The position numbers and the translations under genes are program-made. Shown here in pieces: positions 33,397 through 45,217 of a DNA stretch of 64,000 bases. Each line of letters starts with the position of its first letter. Position 1 is the first letter of the stretch. Origin of the DNA: Sandaracinus amylolyticus (lineage in GTDB: Bacteria; Myxococcota_A; Polyangia; Polyangiales; Sandaracinaceae); the NCBI RefSeq assembly GCF_000737325.1, contig NZ_CP011125.1, positions 7,006,001-7,070,000 on the forward strand. Reading direction: 5' to 3'. Below the pieces are notes generated by a model. It did no database searches. It saw only the letters and a list, made by a program, of their open reading frames with translations, and had not been told where the DNA came from.

Positions 33397-33413
33397 GCCC
33401 GGGGCACCCGGGC
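33397..33413 (+). terminator. Hairpin after gltD
   Basis: A 7-bp all-GC stem, GCCCGGG (33397-33403) with CCCGGGC (33407-33413), around a 3-nt loop in the 76-bp gap between the convergent gltD and kinase genes. No T-tract. It may serve both strands. Confidence 0.55.
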
Positions 33414-33457
33414 TCGCGCCGCGTCCTCTCGCGCGTGGCGAGCCGACCACCTTCGAC

Positions 33458-37305
<3,848 letters not shown>

Positions 37306-37440
37306 CGCGCGCGAGTGTGCCAGCGCGTCTTCGACGCCGGCAAGGACGCTCGGCGGCGCGGATCCGCGCCCTCGATCAGTCGCGACGGGCGCGTCGCCCG
37401 TCGCGTCGCGTGGGCGCGCTCGGGTACGCTCCGCCCGTCG

Positions 37441-38193
37441 ATGATCACGCTCTACTGCCTGCCGCCGCTCGATCGGGCGCCGAGCCTCAGCCCCTTCTCG
37501 ATGAAGGTCGAGACCTACCTGCGGATGACCGGCACGCCGTACCGCTGCGTGCACGTCGTCGACGCGCAGCGCGGCCCCAAGGGGAAGGTGCCGTACATCG
37601 AGGACGGCTCCGTCCGCCTCGGCGACTCGGGGCTCATCCTCGAGCACCTCGCGCGCACGCGCGGTCACTCGCTCGACGCGGGGCTCTCCCCCGCGGAGCA
37701 CGCGACCGGCCACGCGGTCCGTCGGATGCTCGAGGAGCACTTCTACTGGGTCGTGGTCTACTCGCGGTGGTTCCACGGCCCGCACTGGCCGCGGATGCGC
37801 GAGGTGTTCCTCGGGCACCTGCCCCGACCGGTCGCTCGCGCCGTCGGCGAGGTCGCGCGCGTCGCGATGCGCCGGACCCTGCGCGCCCACGGCATCGGCC
37901 GGCACCACGAGGACGAGATGTTCGCGCTCGGTCGGGCGGACCTCGACGCGCTCTCCGCGACGCTCGGCGAGCGCTCCTTCCTCCTGGGGGACGAGCCGCG
38001 CTCGTACGACGCGATCGCGCATGCGTTCGTCGCGAGCGTGCTCGACGTCGACATGGACACGCCGTTGCGCGCGCACGCGCGAGGCCTCGAGAACCTCGTC
38101 GCGTACGGGGATCGGATGCGCGCCCGGTACTACCCCGAGATCGCCGCCCCGAGCGCGTCGGCTCCTGCGCGAGCGACGCCGGCGTCGCGCTGA
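37441..38193 (+). CDS. Glutathione S-transferase-like protein (Fax/metaxin type)
   Basis: 250 aa. ATG 37441. The N-terminal thioredoxin-like domain reads MITLYCLPPLDRAPSLSPFS, then KVETYLRMTGTPY and KGKVPYIEDG, with the cis-Pro in KVPY. The C-terminal all-helical GST domain starts near residue 85. The SPFSMKVETYLRM pattern is that of failed-axon-connections/metaxin-type GST proteins and not of classic detoxifying GSTs. No canonical Cys, Ser or Tyr catalytic residue is certain. The gene diverges from the broken kinase gene across 135 bp. A role in xenobiotic or lipid metabolism is only a family-level guess. Confidence 0.82.
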   Translation: MITLYCLPPLDRAPSLSPFSMKVETYLRMTGTPYRCVHVVDAQRGPKGKVPYIEDGSVRLGDSGLILEHLARTRGHSLDAGLSPAEHATGHAVRRMLEEHFYWVVVYSRWFHGPHWPRMREVFLGHLPRPVARAVGEVARVAMRRTLRAHGIGRHHEDEMFALGRADLDALSATLGERSFLLGDEPRSYDAIAHAFVASVLDVDMDTPLRAHARGLENLVAYGDRMRARYYPEIAAPSASAPARATPASR

Positions 38194-38272
38194 TCCACAG
38201 CGCGATCGCCGGAGCGCCGCGCGCGCTCGCTCTCTCGGCACCCCGGCGCGCGAACGACGCTCGCGCTCGGGC

Positions 38273-38288
38273 CTGAGGATCCCCTCAG
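38273..38288 (+). terminator. Small hairpin between the GST and lipoprotein genes
   Basis: A 6-bp stem, CTGAGG (38273-38278) with CCTCAG (38283-38288), and a 4-nt loop, 80 bp after the GST stop. Weak and without a T-tract. Confidence 0.3.
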
Positions 38289-38365
38289 TGCACGACGCCG
38301 CGGGGCGTCGCGCATCGTTCCCTCGGCCTCGCTCTCGAGCGCGAGGCACGAGGAGGGATCGCGCG

Positions 38366-39316
38366 ATGTCGAGTCGATTCGGTTGGGGAAGCACGCTCCT
38401 GGGGTGCACGCTGCTGCTGCAGGCGTGCGTGGCGGAGGTGGGTGCCACCGCGCCCGCGGCGATCGAAGCCGAGTCGCTCGTTTCGCTGCCGCCGCCGCCG
38501 CCGCTGCCCACGTGCCCGCCGCGCATGGAGATGGTGTCCGGGGGGTGCACGCCGACGCCGATGTTCGTCGGCGGCGTCGAGCTCTGGCTGCGTGCGGACC
38601 GCGGAGTGCAGACGACGCGGGGTGGACGCGTCGTGCGCTGGGGGGACCAGTCCGGAAACGCCTCCCACGCCGACGTCATCGTCGATGGTACCGGGCCCGT
38701 CGCCATCACCCCGAGCTGGCTCGCGCCGCGCCATGCGCTCCGCTTCGCGAGGACGGGCGAGTGGTCCGCCGCCACCGAGGACGTCGGCGTCCTCGCGGTC
38801 GATCTCTCGGCGCTCGCCGAGTCCGCCGACACGACCGTGATGATCGTGGCGACGCGCTCGGACGTCCTCACGAACGACGCGCATACGCTCGTGCTCGGCA
38901 GCGGGACCGGCGCCGCGCAGTGCCGCGAGGCGTTCGCGATGGGCTGGACCGACGTCGTGTGGGCGACGATCACGAACGGGTGCGAGGCGACCCACGCCGT
39001 CGCGTGGCCGACGGGTGATCCGCAGATCCTCACCGGCCGCGTGCGTTCCGGGTTCCTGGGGGCGGGTCATCAGCGCTCGCTCCTGGTGGACCACGCCGGA
39101 ACGGGCGCGGTCGGCACCTCGTTCGCGCCCTTCCTCGACGAGGGGCCGATCGACGGCCGGATCGGGCGGGGCTTCGGCGGCAGCGCCGACACCCGGTTCG
39201 AGGGCGACGTGCACGAGATCGTCGTCTTCGATCACGCGCTCGAGGGCGATCCGGACGACGCGACGACCGAGCTCGGGATGGCGACGAGCTGGCTGCGTCG
39301 GCACTGGTCGATCTGA
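38366..39316 (+). CDS. Lipoprotein with LamG/concanavalin-like domain
   Basis: 316 aa. ATG 38366 with AGGAGGGA at 38350-38357. Lipoprotein signal ending TLLLQAC, then a Pro-rich linker (SLPPPPPLPTCPP). The remaining 250 residues look like a lectin/LamG fold: VELWLRADRGV, VVRWGDQSGN, HALRFAR and a final FEGDVHEIVVFDHAL, which is the typical last strand of this fold in sialidase- or pentraxin-like domains. No enzyme motif is seen. Probably a surface carbohydrate-binding lipoprotein. It stands alone, convergent with a LuxR regulator gene 37 bp away. Confidence 0.78.
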   Translation: MSSRFGWGSTLLGCTLLLQACVAEVGATAPAAIEAESLVSLPPPPPLPTCPPRMEMVSGGCTPTPMFVGGVELWLRADRGVQTTRGGRVVRWGDQSGNASHADVIVDGTGPVAITPSWLAPRHALRFARTGEWSAATEDVGVLAVDLSALAESADTTVMIVATRSDVLTNDAHTLVLGSGTGAAQCREAFAMGWTDVVWATITNGCEATHAVAWPTGDPQILTGRVRSGFLGAGHQRSLLVDHAGTGAVGTSFAPFLDEGPIDGRIGRGFGGSADTRFEGDVHEIVVFDHALEGDPDDATTELGMATSWLRRHWSI

Positions 39317-39353
39317 GGCTCGGGTCGCGGTGGCCCGTCGAGCGGCTCCCCGC

Positions 39354-40205
39354 TCACATCCGGAGCAGCTGAGCGATCAGCGCGGTCCGGGACGGTGCGC
39401 CCGCCTTCCGCAGAACCGACGAGACGTGGAGCTCGACCACCGAGATCGAGCGCCCCCACCGCGCCGCGATGTCCTTGTTGGAGGCGCCCGCTGCGATCAG
39501 CGCGAGCGCCTCGCTCTCTCTCGGGGTCAGACCCCAGGCGCTCGCGGCGCGCGCGGCCCGCGCCTCGTGGTCCTCGCCGCCCGCCGGCCGAGCGGCGTCC
39601 CTCGAGCGCGCGAGGAGCTCGGTGACCAGCGCGCGCAGCGCCACTTCGGGCGTGGGCGGACGGTGCGCGGGGCGCGGAAACGCCCGCACGCGCAGCGTCG
39701 CGCCGTCGATCTCGTGCTCGCAGCGGATCGCCTGCGGGAAACGCGGCGGGATCGCGGCGCGCGTGCCGCCGAGCACGATGCGCCAGAACGCGGCGCTCGA
39801 GCGGTACGAGTCGGCGTGCTCGTAGGTCAACAGGAGCTCGCTCCCGCGGTCTTCGAGGCGACACGAGACGTGCGACGCGAAGCTCGTCATCGCGACGTCG
39901 GACATCACCCGGAGCCGCTCGCGCTCGTTGGCGACGCCGCTCGCGAGCCCACGGGCGAGCGGCGACATCGCCGTGAAGCGCTCTGCATACGCCACGAGCG
40001 CGTCGGGCCCGCCGAGGTCCGCTTCGATGCGCTCGACGAGCTCGACGAAGTCGTCCCAGGGCACGTGCCGGTCCGGGTCACCGAGCGGACCGACCGCGAG
40101 CCCATGCGTGAGCGCGTCCCGCCGCCGCGGTGCGCTCTCGACGTGCGTCAGCACCAGATCGACGGCCAGGCCTCGGACGGGTCGGAAGGTCGCACGGGGT
40201 CCCAT
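39354..40205 (-). CDS. LuxR-family HTH transcriptional regulator
   Basis: 283 aa. The C-terminal 65 residues are a clear LuxR/FixJ HTH: WGLTPRESEALALIAAGASN, KDIAARWGRSISVVELHVSSVLRKAGAPSR. The N-terminal 200 residues are a sensor-like region with no recognised family. There is no REC phospho-acceptor pattern, so it is not a standard response regulator. The ATG at 40205 begins MGPRATFRP. The linker to the HTH is Ala/Arg-rich. The upstream 222-bp gap is shared with a divergent gene for a membrane protein of unknown function, which it may control; I see no clear operator there. Confidence 0.82.
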   Translation of the reverse strand: MGPRATFRPVRGLAVDLVLTHVESAPRRRDALTHGLAVGPLGDPDRHVPWDDFVELVERIEADLGGPDALVAYAERFTAMSPLARGLASGVANERERLRVMSDVAMTSFASHVSCRLEDRGSELLLTYEHADSYRSSAAFWRIVLGGTRAAIPPRFPQAIRCEHEIDGATLRVRAFPRPAHRPPTPEVALRALVTELLARSRDAARPAGGEDHEARAARAASAWGLTPRESEALALIAAGASNKDIAARWGRSISVVELHVSSVLRKAGAPSRTALIAQLLRM

Positions 40206-40427
40206 CGCGGACCCACTCTACCGCCTGTCGATCGTTCGTCGCAGCCCGTCGAACGACGTCGGGATCTCCGCGGGCTCCGCATCCGCGACCGGCCGACTGC
40301 GTCCCGCCGAGCGCGCCCGCGCCGCGGCCCACGATGACCGCCGCCCCCGATGTCGCGACGCACCGCTCGTTCACCGCGGCTTACGATGGTCGGTGCGCCA
40401 GCGTCACGCGCATGCGAGGGATCGCCC

Positions 40428-41174
40428 GTGCGTGACGCCCTCGCGTTGGTCTTCTCCCTGACGGTCACGGCCATCCTCGCGCTCGCGGTGTGGCGTCGGC
40501 TGCGCGGTCCGCTCACGCGCGTCGGGCTCCGCGCCGAGCCCGATCGCCCACGCTCGTTCGGTTACAAGTCGACGTGGCTCGCGCTGCGCTCGGACGATCC
40601 GCGGGAGGTCGTTTCGGTGCTGCGCGCGACCGATCCGCGCTTTCGAGACGCGACACCGTGCAACTGGGAGCACGGCTTCGCGCGCGTGTTCGGTGCGCCG
40701 ATGTCGCGCGATGCGTTCGTGACGCCCTCGGTCGCCGGATGGGTCTTCGTCGTCGGCTACACGCCGCAGGCGCACCCGGCGACCTCGACTCGCGGAGACG
40801 CGCAGGCCGCGCTGCGCGCGCTCGAGCAGCTGAGCACCTCTCTCGCGCGGCCGCTCTGGTACTTCGGCTCCCATCGCGGCGTCGACTATGTCGACTGGGT
40901 GGCCGTGGAGGATGGCCGGACGAAGCGTGCCTATGGCCACTCCGATGGAACGACGCTGTACGACGTCGGCGCGCCGACGCGCGACGAGCAGGAGCTCGGG
41001 CTCGTCTTCCACGACGCCGCGCGGAACGCGCCGGACGACGAGCAGGACGCGCTCTCGGAGCGGCTGCCGAACGAACGCACGGTCGTCGAGCTCGCGTCGC
41101 GCTGGACGTGGACCCCGCTCGAGCTCGACGCGTGCGAGGAGCCGAGCAGCGGTGTCCTGGTGCGCCTCCGCTGA
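40428..41174 (+). CDS. Protein of unknown function with one N-terminal membrane helix
   Basis: 248 aa from GTG 40428. The first 22 residues form a single hydrophobic helix (LALVFSLTVTAILALAVW), followed by a basic stop-transfer patch. The soluble domain has WALRSD-like and VVSVLRATDP segments, a WEHGFARVFGAP stretch, GVDYVDWVAVEDGRTKRAYGH, and ends with a TWTPLELD segment. Similar unnamed proteins with a Y-x-x-W-V-x-V-x-x-G-x-x-x-R-A-Y core occur in actinobacteria and myxobacteria, but I cannot name a family. An upstream in-frame ATG at 40386 is possible. It may be a target of the divergent LuxR regulator. Confidence 0.6.
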   Translation: MRDALALVFSLTVTAILALAVWRRLRGPLTRVGLRAEPDRPRSFGYKSTWLALRSDDPREVVSVLRATDPRFRDATPCNWEHGFARVFGAPMSRDAFVTPSVAGWVFVVGYTPQAHPATSTRGDAQAALRALEQLSTSLARPLWYFGSHRGVDYVDWVAVEDGRTKRAYGHSDGTTLYDVGAPTRDEQELGLVFHDAARNAPDDEQDALSERLPNERTVVELASRWTWTPLELDACEEPSSGVLVRLR

Positions 41175-41197
41175 GCGATCCCCGGCAGTGTGCGCGG

Positions 41198-43723
41198 TCA
41201 CGTGCGCGCCGAGCGCGTGCGACGAGGCGCTACCGCACCCAGGTCGCGCCAGACCTGGCGCAGAACGGAGGCCGGTCGTCGTACGGCCGAGCCCCGCGCG
41301 TCACCGTCTCGCTCGCGGCACCTGCCGACGTCATCGCTGCTGGCGCGCCCGACGTCGCGCTGCACGAGGGCACGTCGATCCAGGCGCGCATCGCGCGCAC
41401 CTGGGAGCTCACGCGGCGGCTCTTCGCCGGCCGAGCGACCCGCGAAGTCCCGCGTCGCGAGCTGCCCGGCGAGGTCTTCGATCTCCGTGCGGAACGTCGA
41501 CGAGCCACCGCGCGAGCGCTCTCGCGCGAGCTCGCCCCGTCTCGCTCGGGGTCGGGCGCGGCGCCGCGCGATCGCGAGCCCGAAGGCGGCGAGCACGAGC
41601 CACGCCGCGGCCACGGGCTGCGATCCGGCGCCCGCGCGGCACGCGCACCCGCCGCTCGACCCGGCCATCGCATCGCCCGCGTCGAGACGCCCGGCGTCGC
41701 CGCCGGCCGAAGCATCGCCGCGCACCGAAGCATCGTCGCGCACCGACGCATCGTCGCTCACCGACCCATCGACGCCGGCGTCGGTGCACGCGTCCGTATG
41801 AGTGCACGCATCCGCCTCGCACGCGTCGTCGGTGCACGGGTCTCCGTCGTCGCACTCCGAGCTCGCGTGGCAGCACTCGGGCACCGCGGTGTGGCTGCAG
41901 GTCCCGCCCGGGCCGCTGCACGCGTCCGCGGTGCACACCTCGCCGTCATCGCAGTCCGAGTCGAGGTTGCAGCAGCCGGCGATCGGCGTGTGCTCGCACG
42001 CGCCGCCGGGCTCGGTGCACGCCTCGGAGGTGCAGAGGTCTCCGTCGTCGCAGTCGATCGGAGCGCCGCTCGTGCACGCGCCCGCCTGGCAGACCTCGGC
42101 GCCGTCGCACGCGATCGCATCCGCGCACGGAGATCCGTCGGCCACCGAGACGTCGGTCGGGCACGCCGTCGCGGCGCCGGTGCACGCCTCCGCCGCGTCG
42201 CAGATCCCCGCGGCGCTCCGGCAGATCGTCCCCGCCGCGACGAGCGCGTCGGCGGGACAGCTCGCGGTGCCGGTGCACGTCTCCGCCACGTCGCACGCGC
42301 CCACGGCCGCGCGGCACGTCGTGCCCGGCGCGGCGAGCGCGTCGGCAGGACAGGCTGCCGTGCCGGTGCAGGTCTCCGCGACGTCGCACCCGCCCGCGGC
42401 CACGCGGCAGGTCGTGCCCGGCGCCGCGAGCACGTTCGCGGGGCACGCGGTGCTGGTCGGAGAGCAGGTCTCGACGGGGTCGCACGCGCCCGCGGACGCT
42501 CGACACGTGGTCGTGCTCGCGACCGCGGCGCGGAGCGGTCCGCACGTGCCGTCGGTCGCGCCTCCGCTCGCCACGCTGCACGCCCGGCAGTCAACAGCGC
42601 CGCCGCCGCACGCGTCGTTGCAGCACACGCCGTCCACGCACGTGCGCGCGCCGGGGCAGTGCGCGGCGGCCGTGCAGAACCCCGAGTAGATCACGATCGT
42701 GTCGGTCGCGGTGCGCCCGCCCGCGTCGGTGACGCGGAGCGTGATCGTCTGCGGCGACGGCGAGGTGCTCGGCAGCGGTCGCGTCGCGCCGGTGCCGAGC
42801 GATCCCGAAGCCGAGCTCGACCACGCGTACGTGTACGGCCCGACGCCGCCGGTCGCGGTGCCGGTGAGCGTGATCGGGCCGGCGCTGAACGCGACGTGCT
42901 GGGCCGCGTCGGCCGGCGCGGTGATCCGCGCGACGAGCGGCGCCGGCGAGAGGAACGTCACCGAGACGGCCGTCGCCGACGTGTTCCCGCCGTGCCAGGC
43001 GACCGGGTAGAGCTCGACGCCGCTCGGCTGGATGCCGGTCGGCGGGTACCCCGTGCTCGAGTTGTCGTAGATCCACGCGCCGCCGGTCGGCCCTCCGCAG
43101 CTCGCGTCGCACGGGCGCCAAGCGACCTCGGGGTACGACCAGAGCGCGTGCGCGGGATCGACCGAGGCGTGTAGCGGAACCGCGTAGTACCTCCCTCCGA
43201 TCGGGTTCATCCCGATCTGCGCGAGGAGGCGGTTCGCCGCGTTCGCGAACATGGACCAGGCGGTCCCGACGAGCAGTCCGCCGCCACGCTCCTGCAGCGC
43301 GCGGAGGTAGTTCCGGAGGAGCGCCAGCTCGCCTGCGGGAGGCGTCCCGGTGGTCCACACCGACGACAGGATGCGCGCGTCGAGGATCGCGTGGGGTCGT
43401 CCGCGGTCGACGTACCACTGCCCGACGCGCGTCGCCGCGGCGACGATCGGCGTGGCGGTGTCGGCCCCGGCCGTGAGGTCGATCCACCAGATCTGCTGGA
43501 ACGTGTCGAGCGAGGGCAGCGGCGCGCTCGTCGTCGTCACGTGGAACGTGCTCACCGTCGCGCCCGCAGCGGTGAGCGTCGTCCCGATCCGCGCGACCTC
43601 GGGCCCGTAGGTGACGGCGCCGTCCTCGATGGTCACGATCGCCACCCGTTGAGCGCGCGCGGTCGCAGCGGCACCGAACGAGATCGCGAAGAGAGCGGCC
43701 GCGAGGGCGTGGATGGTGCGCAT
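41198..43723 (-). CDS. Cys-rich exported protein with internal MYXO-CTERM-like segment and unusual C-terminal extension
   Basis: 841 aa. Signal peptide after ATG 43723 (LAAALFAISFGAAATARA). Residues 20-220 are a flavodoxin/amidotransferase-like alpha/beta domain (VAIVTIEDGAVTYGPEV), followed by a PKD-like domain (GVGPYTYAWSSSASG). About 300 residues of Cys-rich repeats come next (CDVAETCTGTAACPADAL, five versions; then CDDGDxCTxDAC units). A Ser/Asp-rich spacer leads to SSGGCACRAGAG, a hydrophobic helix and RRRARPRARR, a typical MYXO-CTERM sorting tail. Such tails normally end the protein, but here about 105 Arg/Asp-rich residues follow before the stop at 41198. They may come from a lost stop codon. 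Confidence 0.8.
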   Translation of the reverse strand: MRTIHALAAALFAISFGAAATARAQRVAIVTIEDGAVTYGPEVARIGTTLTAAGATVSTFHVTTTSAPLPSLDTFQQIWWIDLTAGADTATPIVAAATRVGQWYVDRGRPHAILDARILSSVWTTGTPPAGELALLRNYLRALQERGGGLLVGTAWSMFANAANRLLAQIGMNPIGGRYYAVPLHASVDPAHALWSYPEVAWRPCDASCGGPTGGAWIYDNSSTGYPPTGIQPSGVELYPVAWHGGNTSATAVSVTFLSPAPLVARITAPADAAQHVAFSAGPITLTGTATGGVGPYTYAWSSSASGSLGTGATRPLPSTSPSPQTITLRVTDAGGRTATDTIVIYSGFCTAAAHCPGARTCVDGVCCNDACGGGAVDCRACSVASGGATDGTCGPLRAAVASTTTCRASAGACDPVETCSPTSTACPANVLAAPGTTCRVAAGGCDVAETCTGTAACPADALAAPGTTCRAAVGACDVAETCTGTASCPADALVAAGTICRSAAGICDAAEACTGAATACPTDVSVADGSPCADAIACDGAEVCQAGACTSGAPIDCDDGDLCTSEACTEPGGACEHTPIAGCCNLDSDCDDGEVCTADACSGPGGTCSHTAVPECCHASSECDDGDPCTDDACEADACTHTDACTDAGVDGSVSDDASVRDDASVRGDASAGGDAGRLDAGDAMAGSSGGCACRAGAGSQPVAAAWLVLAAFGLAIARRRARPRARRGELARERSRGGSSTFRTEIEDLAGQLATRDFAGRSAGEEPPRELPGARDARLDRRALVQRDVGRASSDDVGRCRERDGDARGSAVRRPASVLRQVWRDLGAVAPRRTRSART

Positions 43724-43772
43724 GTCGAGGCTCCGGGGCCGCGATCGCCGCGGCTCGAAAAGAACGCCCACG

Positions 43773-43960
43773 CTAGCACTCCAACGCCCTCGAACGGCAC
43801 CAGTACGCGCCCTGATCGGCGCTCGCGAGCACGGCATCCGGGCCGCACGTGATGCCGCGCGAGTTGACGTGCTTCACACACGCGCTCGCCCACGCCCCGG
43901 GAGGAACGAGAGGCCGTGCACGTTGATGCGCGTGACCTGCCCGTGCGCGAGCTCGTCGGG
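43773..43960 (-). other. Possible gene remnant in a 240-bp gap
   Basis: Between the Cys-rich protein start and the WYL regulator stop, the minus strand reads DELAHGQVTRINVHGLSFLP in one frame. Shifted by one, it continues ACVKHVNSRGITCGPDAVL and QGAYWCRSRALEC to a TAG at 43773-43775. The composition looks protein-like and not random, but there is no start and no family is recognised. It could be a decayed 3' end of an exported Cys-containing protein, or chance in a GC-rich gap. Confidence 0.2.
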
Positions 43961-43963
43961 TTC

Positions 43964-44641
43964 CTACCCCGACGATGCACGCCAGCGCCGCCGGAGCGCG
44001 GCGGGCCCCTCGGCGTAGCGCGTGCGGAGGAACTCGATGCGGCGGATGCGATCGACGCGGAAGATGCGGAAGTCGTCGCGCAGCTCGCACCACGCGATCA
44101 CCACCCGCACCCTCGTCACGTAGCCGACGAGGAACGGGTGGATCACGCGCTCGCTCGTCGCTTCGTCGGCGTCGGCGTACTGGATCGCGAGCTTGCGGCC
44201 CGCGCGACACCACTCGCGCAGACGCGGCACGTCGGGCTCGCTCGGGCTCGCTCGCCGGCGCGGCGGCGTGCCGACCACCGGATCGTCGATCAACGGGCGA
44301 AGGCTCTCCGGGACGATCGCGGCCACCTTCGCGCGCACGTCGAGCGCCGCGCGCACGAGGTCTTCGTCCGCATGCGCGACAACCCACTGACAGCCGAGCG
44401 CGACCGCTTCGATCTCGTCGGCCGTCAGCATCAGCGGCGGCAGGTCGAACCCGCGATCGAGCACGTAGCCGACGCCCGCCTCGCCTCGGATGGGCACTCG
44501 CTGTGCGACGAGCGCGCCGACGTCGCGGTAGATCGTCCGCTTGCTGGTCTCGAGCTCGGCGGCGATCGCGTCTGCGGTCATCGGGCGCGTCGCGCGCCTC
44601 AGCACCTGGATGATCTCGAACAGTCGGTCGGCCCGACGCAT
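43964..44641 (-). CDS. WYL-domain transcriptional regulator
   Basis: 225 aa. N-terminal winged HTH (DRLFEIIQVLRRATRPMTAD, then LETSKRTIYRDVGAL) followed by the WYL ligand-binding domain (GVGYVLDRGFDLPPLMLTADE, LAIQYADADEATSERVIHPF, RVDRIRRIEFL). YafY-type regulators of this length repress or activate adjacent genes, often sensing nucleic-acid or small ligands. It lies 7 bp downstream of the DUF1761 membrane protein gene, so the two are co-transcribed. Three dyads in the intergenic gap upstream of the pair are candidate binding sites. Confidence 0.9.
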   Translation of the reverse strand: MRRADRLFEIIQVLRRATRPMTADAIAAELETSKRTIYRDVGALVAQRVPIRGEAGVGYVLDRGFDLPPLMLTADEIEAVALGCQWVVAHADEDLVRAALDVRAKVAAIVPESLRPLIDDPVVGTPPRRRASPSEPDVPRLREWCRAGRKLAIQYADADEATSERVIHPFLVGYVTRVRVVIAWCELRDDFRIFRVDRIRRIEFLRTRYAEGPAALRRRWRASSG

Positions 44642-44648
44642 GGGAGGA

Positions 44649-45065
44649 CTACCCCAGGCCGACGAGGATAACGCACGACATCAGGCTCCCGAGCACGAAC
44701 ATCGGCGCGTTGATCGCGGCGTAGTGGAGCGGCCGCGGGAAGAGCGGGTTGATCGCGATGTTCACCGTCATCGCGACGAGGTACCCGACGCCCACCACGA
44801 GCCCGAGCCCGAGCGCGTCGGCGAACGTGGTGATCCCGAGCGCTCGCATGAGCACCGCGCTCGTGACGATCGTGGCCGCGCTGCAGACGAACGGACCCAC
44901 GAGGAAGATCGCGCTCGGCTTCTCGGGCGGACGGTCGGCGATGCCGAGCGCCACCGCGTACTGCTTGCCGAAGAGGCCCATGAACCACACTCCGCCCAGC
45001 ACGAAGTGCGCGACGCTCGCGAGCACCACTGCGAGCCAATTCACCTGCGACAGCGCGACGATCAT
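44649..45065 (-). CDS. DUF1761 family membrane protein
   Basis: 138 aa, four membrane helices. It starts MIVALSQVNWLAVVLASVAHF, with the conserved NW and the FVLGGVWFMGLFGK motif of the family, and a later INAPMFVLGSLMS. A GGAGGAG ribosome binding site precedes ATG 45065 on the minus strand. The function of DUF1761 is unknown. It shares an operon with the WYL regulator. Confidence 0.85.
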   Translation of the reverse strand: MIVALSQVNWLAVVLASVAHFVLGGVWFMGLFGKQYAVALGIADRPPEKPSAIFLVGPFVCSAATIVTSAVLMRALGITTFADALGLGLVVGVGYLVAMTVNIAINPLFPRPLHYAAINAPMFVLGSLMSCVILVGLG

Positions 45066-45123
45066 GACGCTCCTCCTTCTTCGGTCGGGCCCTCGCGCCC
45101 GACGAGGTGGAGATAGCGGAGGC

Positions 45124-45205
45124 CTGCTGCCACCGTTCTGTCAGCAGCGTGACGCGCTCCATCACGCCGCGGCCGCACCGTGACCAAACCGGGACTAGCG
45201 GTCAC
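45124..45205. promoter_or_regulatory. Cluster of three inverted repeats between divergent DUF1761 and Kelch genes
   Basis: CTGCTG/CAGCAG (45124-45129, 45142-45147), CGTGA/TCACG (45148-45152, 45162-45166) and GTGACC/GGTCAC (45180-45185, 45200-45205) lie end to end in the 152-bp divergent gap. They are plausible regulator sites, for example for the WYL protein. No good -35/-10 pair is evident. Confidence 0.35.
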
Positions 45206-45217
45206 CCTAGCGCCGGC

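Noticed and set aside
41230-42732. Arg-rich plus-strand frames opposite the Cys-rich protein gene
   Set aside because: Shadow frames of the Cys codon repeats on the other strand.
43633-43980. A 115-residue minus-strand gene spanning the signal peptide of the Cys-rich protein
   Set aside because: Overlaps the start of a better-supported gene, is Ser/Arg-rich, and lacks a ribosome binding site or family.
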